The translations under genes and the position numbers were made by a program. DNA of 64,000 nt from Amblyomma americanum (lineage: Eukaryota; Arthropoda; Arachnida; Ixodida; Ixodidae), in NCBI RefSeq assembly GCF_052857255.1, contig NC_135497.1:349820799-349884798 (forward strand), read 5' to 3'. Below are positions 10,635-22,213 of the stretch, one piece after another (position 1 is the stretch's first letter; each line of letters begins with the position of its first letter). Below the pieces are notes generated by a model. That model was not told the DNA's origin. It did no database searches and saw only the letters and a program-made list of their open reading frames with translations.

Positions 10635-11040
10635 ATTATTGGTTTTTGGGGAAAGGAAATGGCGCAGTATCTGTCTCATATATCGTTGGACACCTGAACC
10701 GCACCGTAAAGGAAGGGATAAGGAAGGGAGTTAAAGAAGAAAGAAAGAATGAGGTGCCGTAGTGGAGGGCTCCGGAATAATTTCGACCACCTGGGGATCT
10801 TTAACGTGCACTGACATCGCACAGCACACGGGCGCCTTAGCGTTTTTCATCCATAAAAACGCAGCCGCCGCGGTCAAAGATCCCCAGGTGGTCGAAATTA
10901 TTCCGGAGCCCTCCACTACGGCACCTCTTCTCTTCTTCTTTCACTCCCTCCCTTATCCCTTCCCTTACGGCGCGGTCCAGGTGTCCAGCGATATATAAGA
11001 GAGATACTACGCCATTTCCTTTCCCCAAAAACCATTTATT
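10635..11040. repeat. Two SINE copies head to head forming a large inverted repeat
   Basis: Left arm 10635-10802 is a minus-strand SINE 3' body; right arm 10876-11040 is the same sequence on the plus strand. The arms are near-identical, with a 73-base centre (10803-10875) that completes the left copy up to a stub of its tRNA-like head. An (ATT)n-rich tail follows the right copy. The transcript could form a hairpin stem of about 165 bp. Confidence 0.85.
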
Positions 11041-11319
11041 ATTATTAATATTATTATTTTAATATTATTAGAAAACGAGTACCAACTTCTTTTGCCAACT
11101 TTGCCTACCGGACTCGCGGTGTTAAACACTGTTTTTCTTAATGGCGATGTGCGTTTTGGCCCTTCAAAGTCGAGGACTTCCATGATGCACTCGCCAAGAC
11201 CGGAAGACTGGACCAGACCAGGTTAACCACTTATGGGCGGTGACCCTAAGCACTTCTCACCCAACCAAGTGGCTGCTCGCCGTGAAGAAAATGCAAGTAA
11301 AAGAGGAATGGTGCATGAT

Positions 11320-12180
11320 TATGCATCGACCCCGAGGACCAGGATGTCAAACTGCGGCTGCATTGGATGCTCCCCGGCGTTGATGACATAAGAACAGCAT
11401 TTGCAGCTTTCGGAAAGGTCACAGCAGTGACCCGTGAGCGGTGGCGAGTTCAAGGCATGACGGAAAAAGCCCCTATTATTAGGACTGTTTTACTGAAGAT
11501 GAAGCCAGGTGTTACAGCTGAAGACATTCCTCATCAGCTAAGAGTTGAGGGAGAGCTGGCACTTGTGGTTGTGCCTTGTAGGCCTATGCAATGCCTGCGC
11601 TGTCGCGGCACTGGGCACGTGCGGCGAGAATGTAAAAATACTCGCTGTACGAAATGCAAACGTTTCGGCCGTGGTGGCGCTGATTGCGTTCGCACCTACG
11701 CGTCGGCAACGCGAGCAGCGCTCGACGACGAAAAGGCGGAGCTGCAAATGGATGTCGGTGAAGCTGAGGAGGCGGCTAAGGAAGCAGAGGGAGCGAATAA
11801 GGCAGCAGCAGCCACGGTTTCCTCACCGTCTTCGGTGGAGGACACCGGGACGTTCAGTGACCAAGGGGAGGAGCCTGAACTTCCAGGATCTATGGCAACC
11901 AAAATGGCAGAGGACGGCGGATCTGCAGGCGCTTCAAAAACCGAGGTGCCCCAACCTGTGTGTGAGGAGGGCATGGATGACAGCGACGGCCGCTTGGCGA
12001 CCGTTAGTACGCCCGTCAAGCGTCCTCATGAACCGACTCGCAACGAAGAGGCCAACGAAACTACAACCAGTGGAGAGGAGCATCGAGCGAAAGCTACTCA
12101 GGCCAGGAGGCCTGCTTACAAGCCGCTCCCCAACGTTTCAGCTGACAGGCGAGTCGCCGCAAGTTCACCTTTGCGGAAGT
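11320..12180 (+). pseudogene. Tx1-clade ORF1, gag-like with zinc knuckles
   Basis: From about 11320 the frame reads LRLHWMLPGVDD, then FGKVTAVTRERWRVQ and VEGELALVVVPCRPMQ. A CCHC knuckle follows (CLRCRGTGHVRREC, near 11593-11634) and a second, altered one (CTKCKRFGRGGADC, His missing). The tail is acidic, Ser/Glu/Ala-rich. Further upstream (11130-11320) related sequence is readable only in broken frames. The frame continues to 12488, but its last ~100 codons are the inserted Penelope-like element. Confidence 0.7.
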
Positions 12181-12204
12181 GTTGCTTGTTGGGCGAGTTG
12201 GTGG

Positions 12205-13135
12205 TTCATAATAATAGAGCAACGCGTAACAAAACAGGACAACAGGAGGAACACAGAACGACACGAACGCTAACTGTCAACTGTTTATTTCTTGCCGTTG
12301 CTACATATAAATACATGAACCACAGCATGAAATGGGAAAGAGCGATCAGGTCAGCTGATAAAAGCTATACACTAAGCCTTTCGCTGGTTGCCATCGATTT
12401 ATATAAGGGAGCTCTTTTCCTGAAAGTGCCAGTAATGCCTCGCTCACACACTTGTTGCCTGCACGTGCAATATTCAAAGCCTCAATAATCTCTCTCACAA
12501 GCTTATCATTGTGGCGGTTGATAATTTGGCTCCTTTCAAAAAGGGGCATGCACGGCTTTGCAAGGTCCCATTTCTTAGACTGGATCTTGCATTGGCGACA
12601 GTGCCAACTCAGGTGGCCCGATTCGCTCTCATTAACATTGTAGTCATGTGCTTTTAGCCTCCTATTTACACATCTACCTGTTTGCCCAATATACTCATGG
12701 CCACAAGACAACGGTACACGATAGACGACACCCTCTGCACAAGTGACAAACCGTTTCTGATGGTCAATTAAACATCTTTTTTTTTCTTTTGTTACCGCTC
12801 CAATTCGTCTTCCTGCAAAGCATAGACAGTTTTATGGGCGCCGAAAATACAACTTCAACGCCTGCTCGTTTTCCTATTTTCTTAAGGTTGTGGGAGGTTT
12901 GATGAATGTAAAAGATGACAACTACTTTCTTGCAATCCTGCTGTCCGTTGGTATATACCTTCTTGCTTGTCTAACCGTCGCACTGTTTTAATTTTTTGGA
13001 GCAGGCCTTCAGCCACAGAAACAATTAGTCGCCTAGGATACTCAGAATTAGACAACGGCGGCAAGGCCGCGACGATCGACCTGATGACCTGGGCGTTAAA
13101 CAAAGCGTATAGCAATACTCTGAGGTAAGCGCCAT
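12205..13135 (-). mobile_element. Penelope-like element fragment, 5'-truncated
   Basis: Minus-strand insertion between ORF1 and ORF2 of the Tx1 element. It covers the last part of the Penelope RT and the GIY-YIG endonuclease, then a terminal stretch near 12205-12290 rich in AACAC/GACAC-type repeats. Similar short ends appear at 46348-46410, 52460-52520 and 54432-54500. Confidence 0.72.
12346..13115 (-). pseudogene. Penelope-like RT thumb plus GIY-YIG endonuclease
   Basis: Reading from 13115 down: RT C-terminal remnants (YIHQTSHNLKKIGKRAG, VVFSAPIKLS) with frame changes, then an open frame 12711-12346. This has CGHEYIGQTGRCVNRRLKAH, the GIY-YIG-type core of Penelope endonucleases (here EYIGQTGR). 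A Cys/His cluster follows (GHLSWHCRQCKIQ) and then REIIEALNIARAG with its conserved Glu. Penelope-like elements use this nuclease to nick the target. The fragment lacks most of the RT, so it is inactive. Confidence 0.75.
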
Positions 13136-13163
13136 GCTCTCGGTCTCTTCATTCTCTGTCAAA

Positions 13164-14000
13164 ATGGCTGCTCTACTTTTCCTGAAAATGGCCACACTTA
13201 ATGTAAGGGGATTGGCAGGGAAAAGAAAATAGAGCCAAGTATATCGACTTATAACTGACTACGACATTGATCATTTGGCGGTACAAGAAACTAAAGTAGA
13301 TGGGGAAGAAGAGACCGGGAGCATGGTGCAGCGTTTCACTTCTTGTTATTACGCGATAGTTGCTCATGCAGTTGGAACGTCGGCTGGGTGTGTGCTCTTC
13401 TGTAAAAAGCTACCGGGCCTGGTTGTTCACGCTTATGCGACAAGTGCCTATGGACGATTTATTTTGCTTGATTATGCTTACTTGGATGTGGAGTGTAGAA
13501 TAATCTGCCTTTACGCACCTAACAAGGTCGAGGAGAGGGCAGCATTTTTTGAAAGCATCGAGCGGCACTGTACTGTCGAAAGGCAATTGATCGTCATAGG
13601 TGATTTCAAATGTGTCTGAGCTGCGCGTGACAAAACAAGCGATAGCAAATTCAGAGACAGAAGCAGCGAAATATTGTCTGCGTTAGTAGATAAATGGAAT
13701 ATTGAAGATTTGGCTGACTATTTATAAGGCGAGAGAGATGTGCAATTTACGCACTTTCAGCGGTCAAGTCACGCATGTCTGGACCGTATTTATATAACGG
13801 TAGACCTGTTTCCAAGATGTAACAATTACAAGGTTGTACCTGTGTCGTTTTCGGACCACTGTTTGGTACAGTGTAGGCTAGGCACAAGAAAACGAGACAT
13901 TACGTTTAACTGGAACTTGTGGAAATTAAATGACAAGTTGTTAAAGTGCGAAAGTTTTTATGACAACACAAAAAGAAAAAAAATCCAAAGTGGTGCCTAA
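13164..14000 (+). pseudogene. Tx1-clade ORF2, AP endonuclease domain
   Basis: Starts at ATG 13164, with MATLNVRGL a few residues in (first APE motif). It continues AVQETKVDG (metal-binding Glu), ICLYAPNKVEER, LIVIGDFKC (consensus GDFN; Asn replaced by Lys), LDRIYI and VSFSDHCLVQ (catalytic His). In-frame stops occur near 13230, 13619 and 13725. The Lys replacement alone should impair cleavage. Confidence 0.72.
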
Positions 14001-14474
14001 TTCAAGAGAAAATCATGGGAGCTATGTAAGCAGCAAATTAAAATGAAAGCAATTGAAAAGGCTTGCTGCATGAAAAAATTAAGGAAGAGAATTTAATACA
14101 ACTGCTGCGGAAACTAATCGAGCAGGGGAGTAAAGCTCCTGGTCTGTGGATGGAAGTTATGGAAGAAGAGCGTTATCGCGGTGCGCTGGTGAGCGTGAGA
14201 ACCGAAGAGGCGGTTTCGGTGAAGCACCAACAAACCGATCATTGGGCATGGAAAAAGCCCGACCTGAGCGCAATCGGGTTGATTAGATTGAATGGGGAAG
14301 AGTCATAGCAGATGACGAAACGCATATAAAGCAAAATTTTGGTGAATATATCAGTCGCTTTTCGCATAACATGACGTAGACATTGACACACTCAAATACA
14401 AGTTTCTATGAGCAATGCCAAGAATAGGTAATGAACAGAAACAGATATTAGAGGAACCGATTACCGAGTCTTAA

Positions 14475-14972
14475 GTGAAAAAAGCAATAGACAATTTAAA
14501 CTCGGGTAAGTCGCCTGGACCAGACAGTTTAAGTGCGGCTTTCTATAAAGACTTTAAGCAAGACATTTCTCCTTTGCTAACTGCACACTTTAATGACGCA
14601 TATCAATTAAAACCACTATCTCCTTCTTTTGGCTTACCTCACACTGTCCTAATTCCAAAAACAGAAGACAGCGAAAAGTTAAAGCAGGTGACAGCCTACA
14701 GGCCGATTTCACTCACGAACGTGGACTATAAAATATTTATGAAGGTGCTAGCAAGGCGGTTACAAAGGGTAATTAATGTGATAGTAGGTGCTTATCAGAC
14801 GTGTGGCATCAAAGGCCGTTCTATTTTGTCTAATATCCGTTAAGCAAGATGTGTTCTTGAGTGTTGCAATATTACAGACAGTCGTGTCGCTATTCTTCAG
14901 TTAGACATGAAAAAGGCTTTTGACTGCATGGCATATGAACTTTTGTTTGCAATAACTATCAGGCTGCACATA
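14475..14972 (+). pseudogene. Tx1-clade ORF2, RT fingers and motif A
   Basis: The frame reads KKAIDNLNSGKSPGPDSLSA, HTVLIPKTEDS, AYRPISLTNVDYKIFMKVLA and GAYQTCGIKGRSI, then a stop at 14842. The same frame resumes with ILQLDMKKAFD (motif A) at about 14896-14928 and is cut by the SINE at 14973. It is the region directly upstream of the motif A seen at 2030 in remnant A. Confidence 0.75.
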
Positions 14973-15205
14973 GCCGCGCCGCGGTGGCTGAGTGGTTAAG
15001 GCGCTCGGCTGCTGGCCCGAAAGGCGCGAGTTCGATCCCGGCCGCGGCGGTCGAATTTCGATGGAGGCGAAATTCTGGAGGCCCGTGTACTGTGCGATGT
15101 CAATGCACGTTAAAGAACACCAGGTGGTCGAAATTTCCGGCGACCTTTACTACGGCGTCTCTCATAGCCGGAGTCGCTTTGGGACGTTAAACCCCCATAA
15201 ACCAA
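14973..15205 (+). mobile_element. tRNA-headed SINE, plus strand
   Basis: The head at about 14979-15050 folds like a tRNA: GCCGCGG pairs with CCGCGGC as a 7-bp acceptor stem, with A-box-like TGGCTGAGTGGTTA and B-box-like GAGTTCGATCCC. The body shares CCCGTGTACTGTGCGATGTCA and TTAAAGAACACCAGGTGGTCG with the other SINE family here, but the last part differs. The tail is short and rich in AACC. It interrupts the Tx1 RT. Confidence 0.8.
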
Positions 15206-18200
15206 ACCAAACACGCAATACTAGCCTGGTGACCACGTGCGGGTGTGGGCGCCGATTCGACGACGCGGCCTCAGTGGAAAGCTTTTTGCGCTCTCATTGT
15301 TTGCTCTGCCAGTGTTTATTTTATATTGTCGTTGCTGTTGTTGACCTTTCTTTTCGTTTAAGCATCCGGCCGATGCTTCTTTGACAGAAGTAATGGCGCG
15401 AAACTTTTGTACTACTTGTTTGTTCGAGTTCAAAACGTTGGCGCGCGGGAATATCACTTTGTAATGCGAGATGCGATCAGCGTTATCTGGAAGGAGTGCA
15501 GACAGGCGCAACTATTTCAACATTATTCTGGATTGTTGCTGTTTTTTAGCGTCTTATCTTGAAGGTTCCTCTTCGATGACAACCGACATTTGTTGCTATC
15601 GGCGTGGCCCAATTCTTCAGTTTATTTATGGGCGATAGTCACTTCAGTAACTAAATTACTGCTGAAATACTTCGTTTCATGTCTCCTTCACTGCTTATAA
15701 TTTCACCACGAAACAAATCAGACTTTGGTGAAAGGGTGAGATATGTGGTTTGAAAAAGCACTGAGATCGTCCTGTTGCTACTCGTGGTGACATTGAACGC
15801 GAATTTCCTCATTGCACAAGAGAATTCCAACTGTTCTGGGCGAAGTTGCTGCTAGTGGTTTATTTTCAAAAATAATAAAAATTGCTGTTTAATCGACGAA
15901 AAGAATGGCGCTGCAGTCACGCCAACCGCGTGTGCTCTAATGTACACAAAAACGGCAGCGCACCTGAATTGTCATGACGTCTCGTGTTTGAAAGCGAAAA
16001 TTCTACACTTGCTTTGGTTTCCGGGAAAGTATCATTATGCGCCCTGCTTTTCTTATGTTTTTTTTACATATTTTATACACTTTTATGTATTATATATTTA
16101 TATATGTATCTATATAGCGCCCCTTCCGAGCGTTTTTCTGATTGAAATATGCGACTTTTGGAAGCATAGTGCAAGAGGTGCGACTAGGTTTGGCGCATAA
16201 CGAGGCGTATCTAATTGGGAGAATAAAGACGGCTGGGGAATGCCTGACACAGGCGAAACCGGTTCAGAAGCAAAACTGGATGATTTTGCCAGCCAGGCCA
16301 TGAACGTTTGGCATCACGTTATTTACACCACGAAGATGTCTATTCTGGAGTAAGGGGCTCGGAAATTCGAGAGCTCCTTTCTGCAGACAGGGTGCACCGA
16401 CGCTTACTCGCGTCCTGTGGGCAGCACCTGCACTGATAACAAGAACATTCTGGCAGAGATATGCCTGGTCGGGAGGAGAATTAGAGGAAAAAGAGCGACA
16501 CTCGACCAAAGATTCGTTGGAGAACCGATGTTTCGATGCCGATCCGACACATTATGGTTTCACTAGCTTGGAGCCACAGCCGAACGTTAGCTTCGGCCGG
16601 TTCTCATGTCGTTGCAATTGCAGTGCAGCAGGGGCTGAGCAGGAAAAGGAAGGAGACGGTCCTTTCTCCCCTTGATGTGGGCTGTTGCACTGGCATACAT
16701 AGTTGTCCGCGAGTATAGCATGAAATCGCAGGTGATTGGCAACTGCCTCAGTGAAAGGAGGTTAATTGCTTCGTCATTACAATGAATCTACGGCATTAGC
16801 TCTGTTTACATTAGCCCGATAGCGTCGGGTCGATTCGGGGGTCGGGTTGAGCATGGTCAATCCAACTCAACCACTGCGTGTTTACAGGAACTCGATTTTA
16901 GCGATTCGATACCGGTTCAGCTGTAGCGACACCAAGCGTCGAGCAAGCAGTTGCAGCCTCCAAGATTGAGGCGCGCCATCGCTGTATCGGAGGTGCGACG
17001 GCGCACGTGGAAAGCAAGTTCGCATTTATCCCCTTCCCTCTCAATAACCCTACTTTTCGACCCAATAGCCTTTACAAGCACATCGGTTCAGGGTCGAGTT
17101 GAGTCACCTACCCCTTTCGGCGGAATTGCCTGGATCCTACCCGTCGACTCCCGGCTCGGCGTACGTACCAGTACCGGTTTTCAAACAATCAGTCGTGTGG
17201 GTTCATGTAAGTGCTGGCTGCTATCGACTCGAGGCCCTCCTATGAGAAATATTTGCAGCTTCATTCTTGACTTGTATCCAGACCTGGGTCACTGCGCGCT
17301 TGCCCCGGGCAAGGAACAATGCTGTTTTCTAACACTGTCCTGAATAGGGAGCCCCCATCCTTTGTTTTGGCACTAACAATGCCTTATTATGTGGCTTCCA
17401 AGAAGGGAAAGGGGGGGGGGTGTACTTTTGGGTGTGGCCTTGCATTCCACTTCCTTTCCGCACCAAGAGCTGGAGCAAAGAGGAAACACAAAAATCCTTT
17501 CGGAATACAGCCCAAGCAAGAAGAAAGGAAAGAAAGAGCTCAGGTCCGTCCAAGTTCTGAGCAAAAACCTGCGCACACGAACACAGACAACCAAGAGGCT
17601 GGTGGTAGAGTGTTGTAGCGACAAAATGGTCTGACGCCAGATAAAGCCACGTCGCGCTGGTTAAATTTGGCGCGAATTTCAAATCCCCGCAGAAAATACA
17701 AACGCAAATTTCAGAGCCTGTAAAACGCAAATACTACGCTCGATATGAATGAAAATTGCGGCTTGACAATGAAGAAAGAAAAATGGAGAAAATGTTGCGA
17801 ACGAAACTCTAATATTTTTCTTAGTTTTTTCACGAGATGACATTAAAGACCGACATATCTAAAAGTGCAGTTTTTCTGGATATTTACCGCTGACTTGTAA
17901 AAACATGAAACTTAAAAATAATATCGGTCTGCAACATTTCCTCTATTCATTAAACAAGAAAACGCTGCCACGGACCTCATGAACATCGAGCCATTTTTAG
18001 ACATGCTACAGCTTCTGAAAGTTCCCATGTATTTCCTATGGACACTGTCACTAGTGAACCCTCTTAAGAGTGTATGTGGTCTCAACTGTATTGTGGCATA
18101 TAGAACTGAACGACTCTCTCGGTTTTTTAAAGCAATTGGAAAAGCATGCACATACAGGCCATTTGCAGGCTGCCTGTCAAGAACCCTGCTACTGATGTTC

Positions 18201-18649
18201 TCACCACGCAACTAGGACACCCAATTTCTCTCAAAATCTTCCACACCCATTCTTAAATGGTACTTTTTATTATTTGCAAAGCTTAGATGTACAGCCTGCC
18301 TATAAGATCCAACATCCCAATGCAGCATTGCCTGGTCCTTACAGCAAATAAACTAAATGAACATGAGAAGGTCATGGGTTAAGTTCCACTGACAGCATGC
18401 CCTTTTTTGAATTCTATTTACTATTCTGTTATCTTTGAGGCAAAAAAAATTTACTCTAATGATTCCTTGTTGATGAAAACCACAAATAAAAATATTCCTC
18501 TATGCTTTCCTACGTTTTGGTGGCTGTTGCTTCTTTTATATCAGCATCAAAAGCACTAAGTTCACATATCACAAGGGGACTCGATTCAGTCATACATAGC
18601 TCATGTTTTGCAACTGTTGACTGACAAGCATCAACGAAATTAGGGTTAA
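15206..18649. other. 3.4 kb without a supported gene
   Basis: Only short unrecognised ORFs. Features seen: a TA-rich stretch near 16080-16120, a G-run at 17411-17420, and AT-rich DNA at 17740-18650. No retroelement motif, tRNA or clear exon was found. Confidence 0.5.
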
Positions 18650-18881
18650 TGATGATGAATTTTTATTGCGCAAGGGCATCTGTGGCCAAAGAAACTCGGT
18701 GGCACAAAGTTTTTTCGTATACTCAAGGTGGGGTCAAAGACCCATTTGCCAAGCATTTCACTCTAAAGAAGCCGAGCACCAGGCAGGGGAAAGTTTGTAC
18801 CCGGTGGCACCGGGGATTGAACCCCACACCTCCCGCATGCGAGGCGGATGCTCAACGACTAGGGCACCGCTGCGGACCAAA
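18650..18881 (-). mobile_element. tRNA-headed SINE (second family), minus strand
   Basis: Read on the minus strand, the head begins at 18881 with GCAGCGGTGCCCTAGTCG and has a B-box-like GGGGTTCAATCCCC. An arm CCGC-CTCGCAT-GCGG would give an Ala(CGC)-like anticodon loop. The body contains GGGTCTTTGACCCC and ends in ATAAAAATTCATCATCATT. A second copy lies at 22736-22988. Confidence 0.78.
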
Positions 18882-19658
18882 TTAGTGTGGCATTATTCTG
18901 AATTAAACAAAAACTTATCAGGGCCAGTACTGCAACTTGCGTCCTTTCGGCAACACCTGCTGGCCCGAAATGCTGAAGGGAATTAGCCGACACTTTCAAT
19001 TCGACTGGCCAGCCAAGTGTCACCGAAAGGCACATTTTCAAAAGCAACGCAGTTGGAATACAGATCCAAGTAACAGCACTTCCACTACTCCTCTGTTTGC
19101 AGACCATGCTAGCTGCGAAAACCTAGTATTATTCTTGAAGCACCAGAATAACTGAATAAGGAAGCAGAGAGGTAGCACTGCACATAATCCATGAAAAAAA
19201 ATTGAAAACACTTAAAGTAAGCTGTCTGAAATCCAAAATTTTCTTTAAGAACTGCACTGCAATTATGCCCTACCCTGAAAAAAGCAGCACAGATATACGC
19301 ACCGAATGCTTGTCCACCATCCTGTGCATTACATTTGGCCATGCCAGTCATAGTCGTCGACAATTAACAAGGTGAAGACAGGATCAAGATGACAAGAGAA
19401 TCTGGGGAAGGGTAAGATGTGAATGATTTTGTGCCGAACAGAAAGTTATAATGCCTGTAGCTGCCAAACGAATAAGCAGAACAATGCAGAAAATTTGCCA
19501 GCACAGCTGGTGCGTTTGCTCCTTGCAAGGTACAATGAAGGCATGAATATGATTAGGTTGTTCGAACTGAAAAAAACATGCAGGCGGAAAAATAGAAGCA
19601 CCCCTTTGCCCATTTTTTGTTCTGTGTCCTTGTCCACTTTGCACAGTGAAATCACATT
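18882..19658. other. Spacer, possible 3' end of the minus-strand gene
   Basis: No recognised domain. A minus-strand frame at 19363-19109 follows a possible AG acceptor, and another acceptor with a good pyrimidine tract lies near 19454. Either could be a further exon of the gene at 19671-20566; I cannot decide. Confidence 0.25.
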
Positions 19659-19670
19659 TCAGGTATTTAC

Positions 19671-20566
19671 CAGCTGGCCCACCCAAAAGGGGTACATTGA
19701 AGCATCTGGAGCATTCCTACCAGAGAGGCCTCCCCAAAGGGCACTAGCTCCCCTACACAAAGCAGGCTGGCTCAGGTTCATCCAGTCTTCAATGTCTGAA
19801 TACTCCGTCACCACATTTGACAGGTACTGGAAGACATGAACTGGGTTCTATTTAAGGGCATAGGAACTGGCACCAGCCATCTTACACAATCCTTAAAAGG
19901 AAATGAAGCTTTCGGAACAACACTTCAAGCCAACCTGTCCATCCACTCTCCTCCTCAGGAATCATAAACCAATCTAATGGCAGCAGAGACAGCACCGATT
20001 ATGGTGCACACCCTAGCTAAGTAGTATACAATTATTTAGCACAGAAGTTTAACCTCAGCAGACAAAAAAAGGAAGTCCACTGAAGCAGTCCAGCTTATGA
20101 GATAAATATTCCCAAAGTCGTCCAGAAAACTGGTGGCTACGTTCAAATGAAAGCTAATAAATTCACTCGTTGACTTCTATGCAGCATTCGAATGACTAGA
20201 ATAAAAGGCTGACTTGGCTCTGCTGCTCGTGGGGAAAGAATTCACGCCCTGTGGCAACACTTCACAGCCGTAATGCATAAGAGTTGCAGCTTCATCAACG
20301 TAGGTGTCATTTCACACTGGGGAAACCTGCAGTTAAACTGCAGCTCTCTTCTGCACAGCAACCGGGGTTCCCCACCTTTAGTGATTCGCACAAGATATCC
20401 ATGATGCAGGTGAGTCCATGAGCAGAAGCTGCGAGGAAGGATATAAGATCCCACAATCGCTGTGCAACGAATTTATACAAAATTATTCACCTTGAGAAAA
20501 CAACGGTGGTAATAACAGAAGTAGAGGCGTACTGGATAATAAAAGGCAAAAGAAAGGCGCTTTCAT
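19671..20566 (-). CDS. Putative three-exon gene for a small secreted protein
   Basis: Gene model from splice signals only; no family is recognised. Exon 1 is 20566-20491: ATG, then about 25 residues with a basic start (MKAPFF) and a Leu-rich core (LLLLL), like a signal peptide, ending G|GTGAAT in phase 1. Exon 2 is 20428-20376: phase-1 acceptor CGCAG, HGLTCIMDILCESLK, donor AAAG|GTGGGG in phase 0. Exon 3 is 19826-19671: acceptor TTCCAG, TEYSDIEDWMNLSQ, MYPFWVGQL, donor CTG|GTAAAT. Both introns keep phase and frame. Exon 3 could instead read on to a TGA at 19661-19659. The promoter-like cluster at 20990-21080 lies about 450 bases upstream. Spurious joining of open stretches remains possible. 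Confidence 0.38.
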
Positions 20567-20989
20567 GCGTGCCACCGGCGACAGAATGAAGCACGGGAAG
20601 CAACTAAATGACGGGGCTTTTAAGCACAGAGAAACGAGCTCACCGTGCCCCTCCGTACACCAAATACACCTTCACTTCGAACCGTTAGCGAAATCAGTTC
20701 GAAGGAAGATGCCGCACAAATGAGTTATCATTGTATGCGTGCCGAAGCAGAACCAATTCCAACAAGCTCGAAGACAATGGGAGAGCAGCAACGATATTCC
20801 AACATGCGTGCACGATGCTGCCTTTTTGCAGTACTCATAAAAGTCCAGAGAAAGCTGCAGGGAGGGGTACCGTGAAAATGTGTTTCGGCGAGCCCAGTCA
20901 TCAGGCCAAACCCACCAAACCACCGATCTTCGAAACCGCCACCGCGATAACCCCGCAGCTGCCAGGCGAGCAAAAGCAGAGTTCGAGAG

Positions 20990-21080
20990 TAGGCACAAAA
21001 CAACCACGTGACTTCCGCTAACAAAAAAAATGAATTTTCTCCTTGCCATTTTTTTTATCCTCGCGCATGCGCAGCACACA
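20990..21080 (-). promoter_or_regulatory. Promoter-like cluster: E-box, ETS site, NRF1 palindrome
   Basis: Within 75 bases: CACGTG at about 21005, overlapping CGTGACTTCCG (ETS-type core), and CGCGCATGCGCAG at about 21062-21074, matching the NRF1 palindrome GCGCATGCGC. No TATA box. The combination is typical of CpG-type housekeeping promoters and fits transcription leftwards into the putative gene at 20566-19671. Confidence 0.4.
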
Positions 21081-21225
21081 AGATCGCGCGCCGGCGAATG
21101 TCAGGTGTCGCTGTGGGGTGCGAAAGCGGGAATTTTTAAAAATGTATTGTAAATTTCCCGCTCGCTTTTGAGGTCTCGTACGCAGCATCGACGCTCAGTG
21201 GCCTGTACTCTGCATATTACAAGCA

Positions 21226-22030
21226 TCTTAAAGCCAAGCTCAAACACCCCTCCCTGTGGCCTTTTAAATGTAAGTCGTGCAGAAAAAGAGCAAGTTGGGT
21301 GTCACTAGAATGATCCTGGCGAAAACCGTGCTGATATGATGAAAAAAATTTACGGGTGTCAGGAAGTTAGTAATATGAGAGTATTAAATGTGTTCCATTA
21401 TTGTACAAGATACGCTTGTTACCGAAATCGGGCGATAGTTACTCGGTGATGAATGGCTTCCTTTCTTGAAGACTGGGATGACCATGCACCCTTTCCGGTC
21501 ATGTGGAATTGAACTGATGTTGATCAATTCCTGGGAACTGAGTGATCACAACAGATTACACAATGCTTAGTATTTTCAACACTTCAGCATTGACACAGTC
21601 TACACCGGCGGGTGGCGAATTCTTCGATGATTCAATGACTTTGACAATGCCGATGGGATCAAATGTTATATTTTGCATGAGTGGATGGGCAAGGTATGGA
21701 AGATCGGAAAAACTATCAGCCGGTTAATTAGTAAGAACTGAACTAAATGTCGTGTTTAGAAGATCTGCAACCACGGTCTCAGGAATCGTATGTTCCGAGC
21801 TGTTACAAAATGAAATGTGATTCAATTGATTAGGGATAATGTTTTTTTCCGATGGATGGTAAGGTAGTAGAAAAGAACCGGCGTTTAGTTTGACCAGTTG
21901 ACGCGTCGTATTCTTTTGCAGCAGCGTAACACTTTTGCCATGTGGAAGGAGAGTTGGATCGTTTGGCTGATCGAAAGAGGCTTTTTTCTTGTTGTTTAGT
22001 CGTTTGAGGGATACATTAAACCATAGTTAT
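21226..22030 (-). pseudogene. CR1-clade LINE RT remnant
   Basis: Read on the minus strand with frameshifts and stops: WQKCYAAAKEYDAST near 21950, then MVIPVFKKGSHSSPS, NYRPISVTSVSCTIMEHI (RT fingers, near 21490-21400) and NFLTPVNFF near 21350. After a frameshift it resembles SSYQHGFRQDHS...TQLALFLHDLH. This pattern is characteristic of CR1-like elements. The palm with YADD is missing. Confidence 0.68.
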
Positions 22031-22213
22031 GTTATTTTTTTCTGTTACTATACTGGACGGAATGCAAATACGTATAAGTCGATGCATCTCTGTTTTGAAA
22101 AGCAACCAATTCAATTCGAGAGAATTTAGTGGAACGTTAGCGGCGAAGGTAACGAAGTAGTCTGATAATTATTGGTTGGAAGTAGCCTAGTAATTCTTTT
22201 GATTAACTGTAAG

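Larger units (their letters stand above)
11130..14972 (+). mobile_element. Tx1/L1-clade LINE, interrupted and truncated
   Basis: Plus-strand element with ORF1 (about 11130-12180), a Penelope-like insertion (about 12205-13135), ORF2 endonuclease (13164-14000) and start of the RT (14475-14972). A SINE at 14973 ends the recognisable sequence. Its RT start supplies the part missing from the Tx1 remnants at 2-4 kb. Confidence 0.75.

Noticed and set aside
12189..12488. C-terminal extension of the Tx1 ORF1
   Set aside because: This stretch is antisense Penelope-like sequence from a later insertion.
14979..15050. Possible functional tRNA gene
   Set aside because: Good acceptor stem and B box, but it continues directly into a SINE body shared with other copies, and the anticodon arm is imperfect.
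16800..17190. CGGGTTGAG/CTCAACC-type sequences as possible TIRs
   Set aside because: The two sides do not align as inverted repeats over more than a few bases.
16951..17343. 130-codon plus-strand ORF
   Set aside because: No recognisable domain, splice context or homology within the window.
19423..19839. 138-codon plus-strand ORF
   Set aside because: Antisense to the better-supported minus-strand exon at 19671-19826; no motif.
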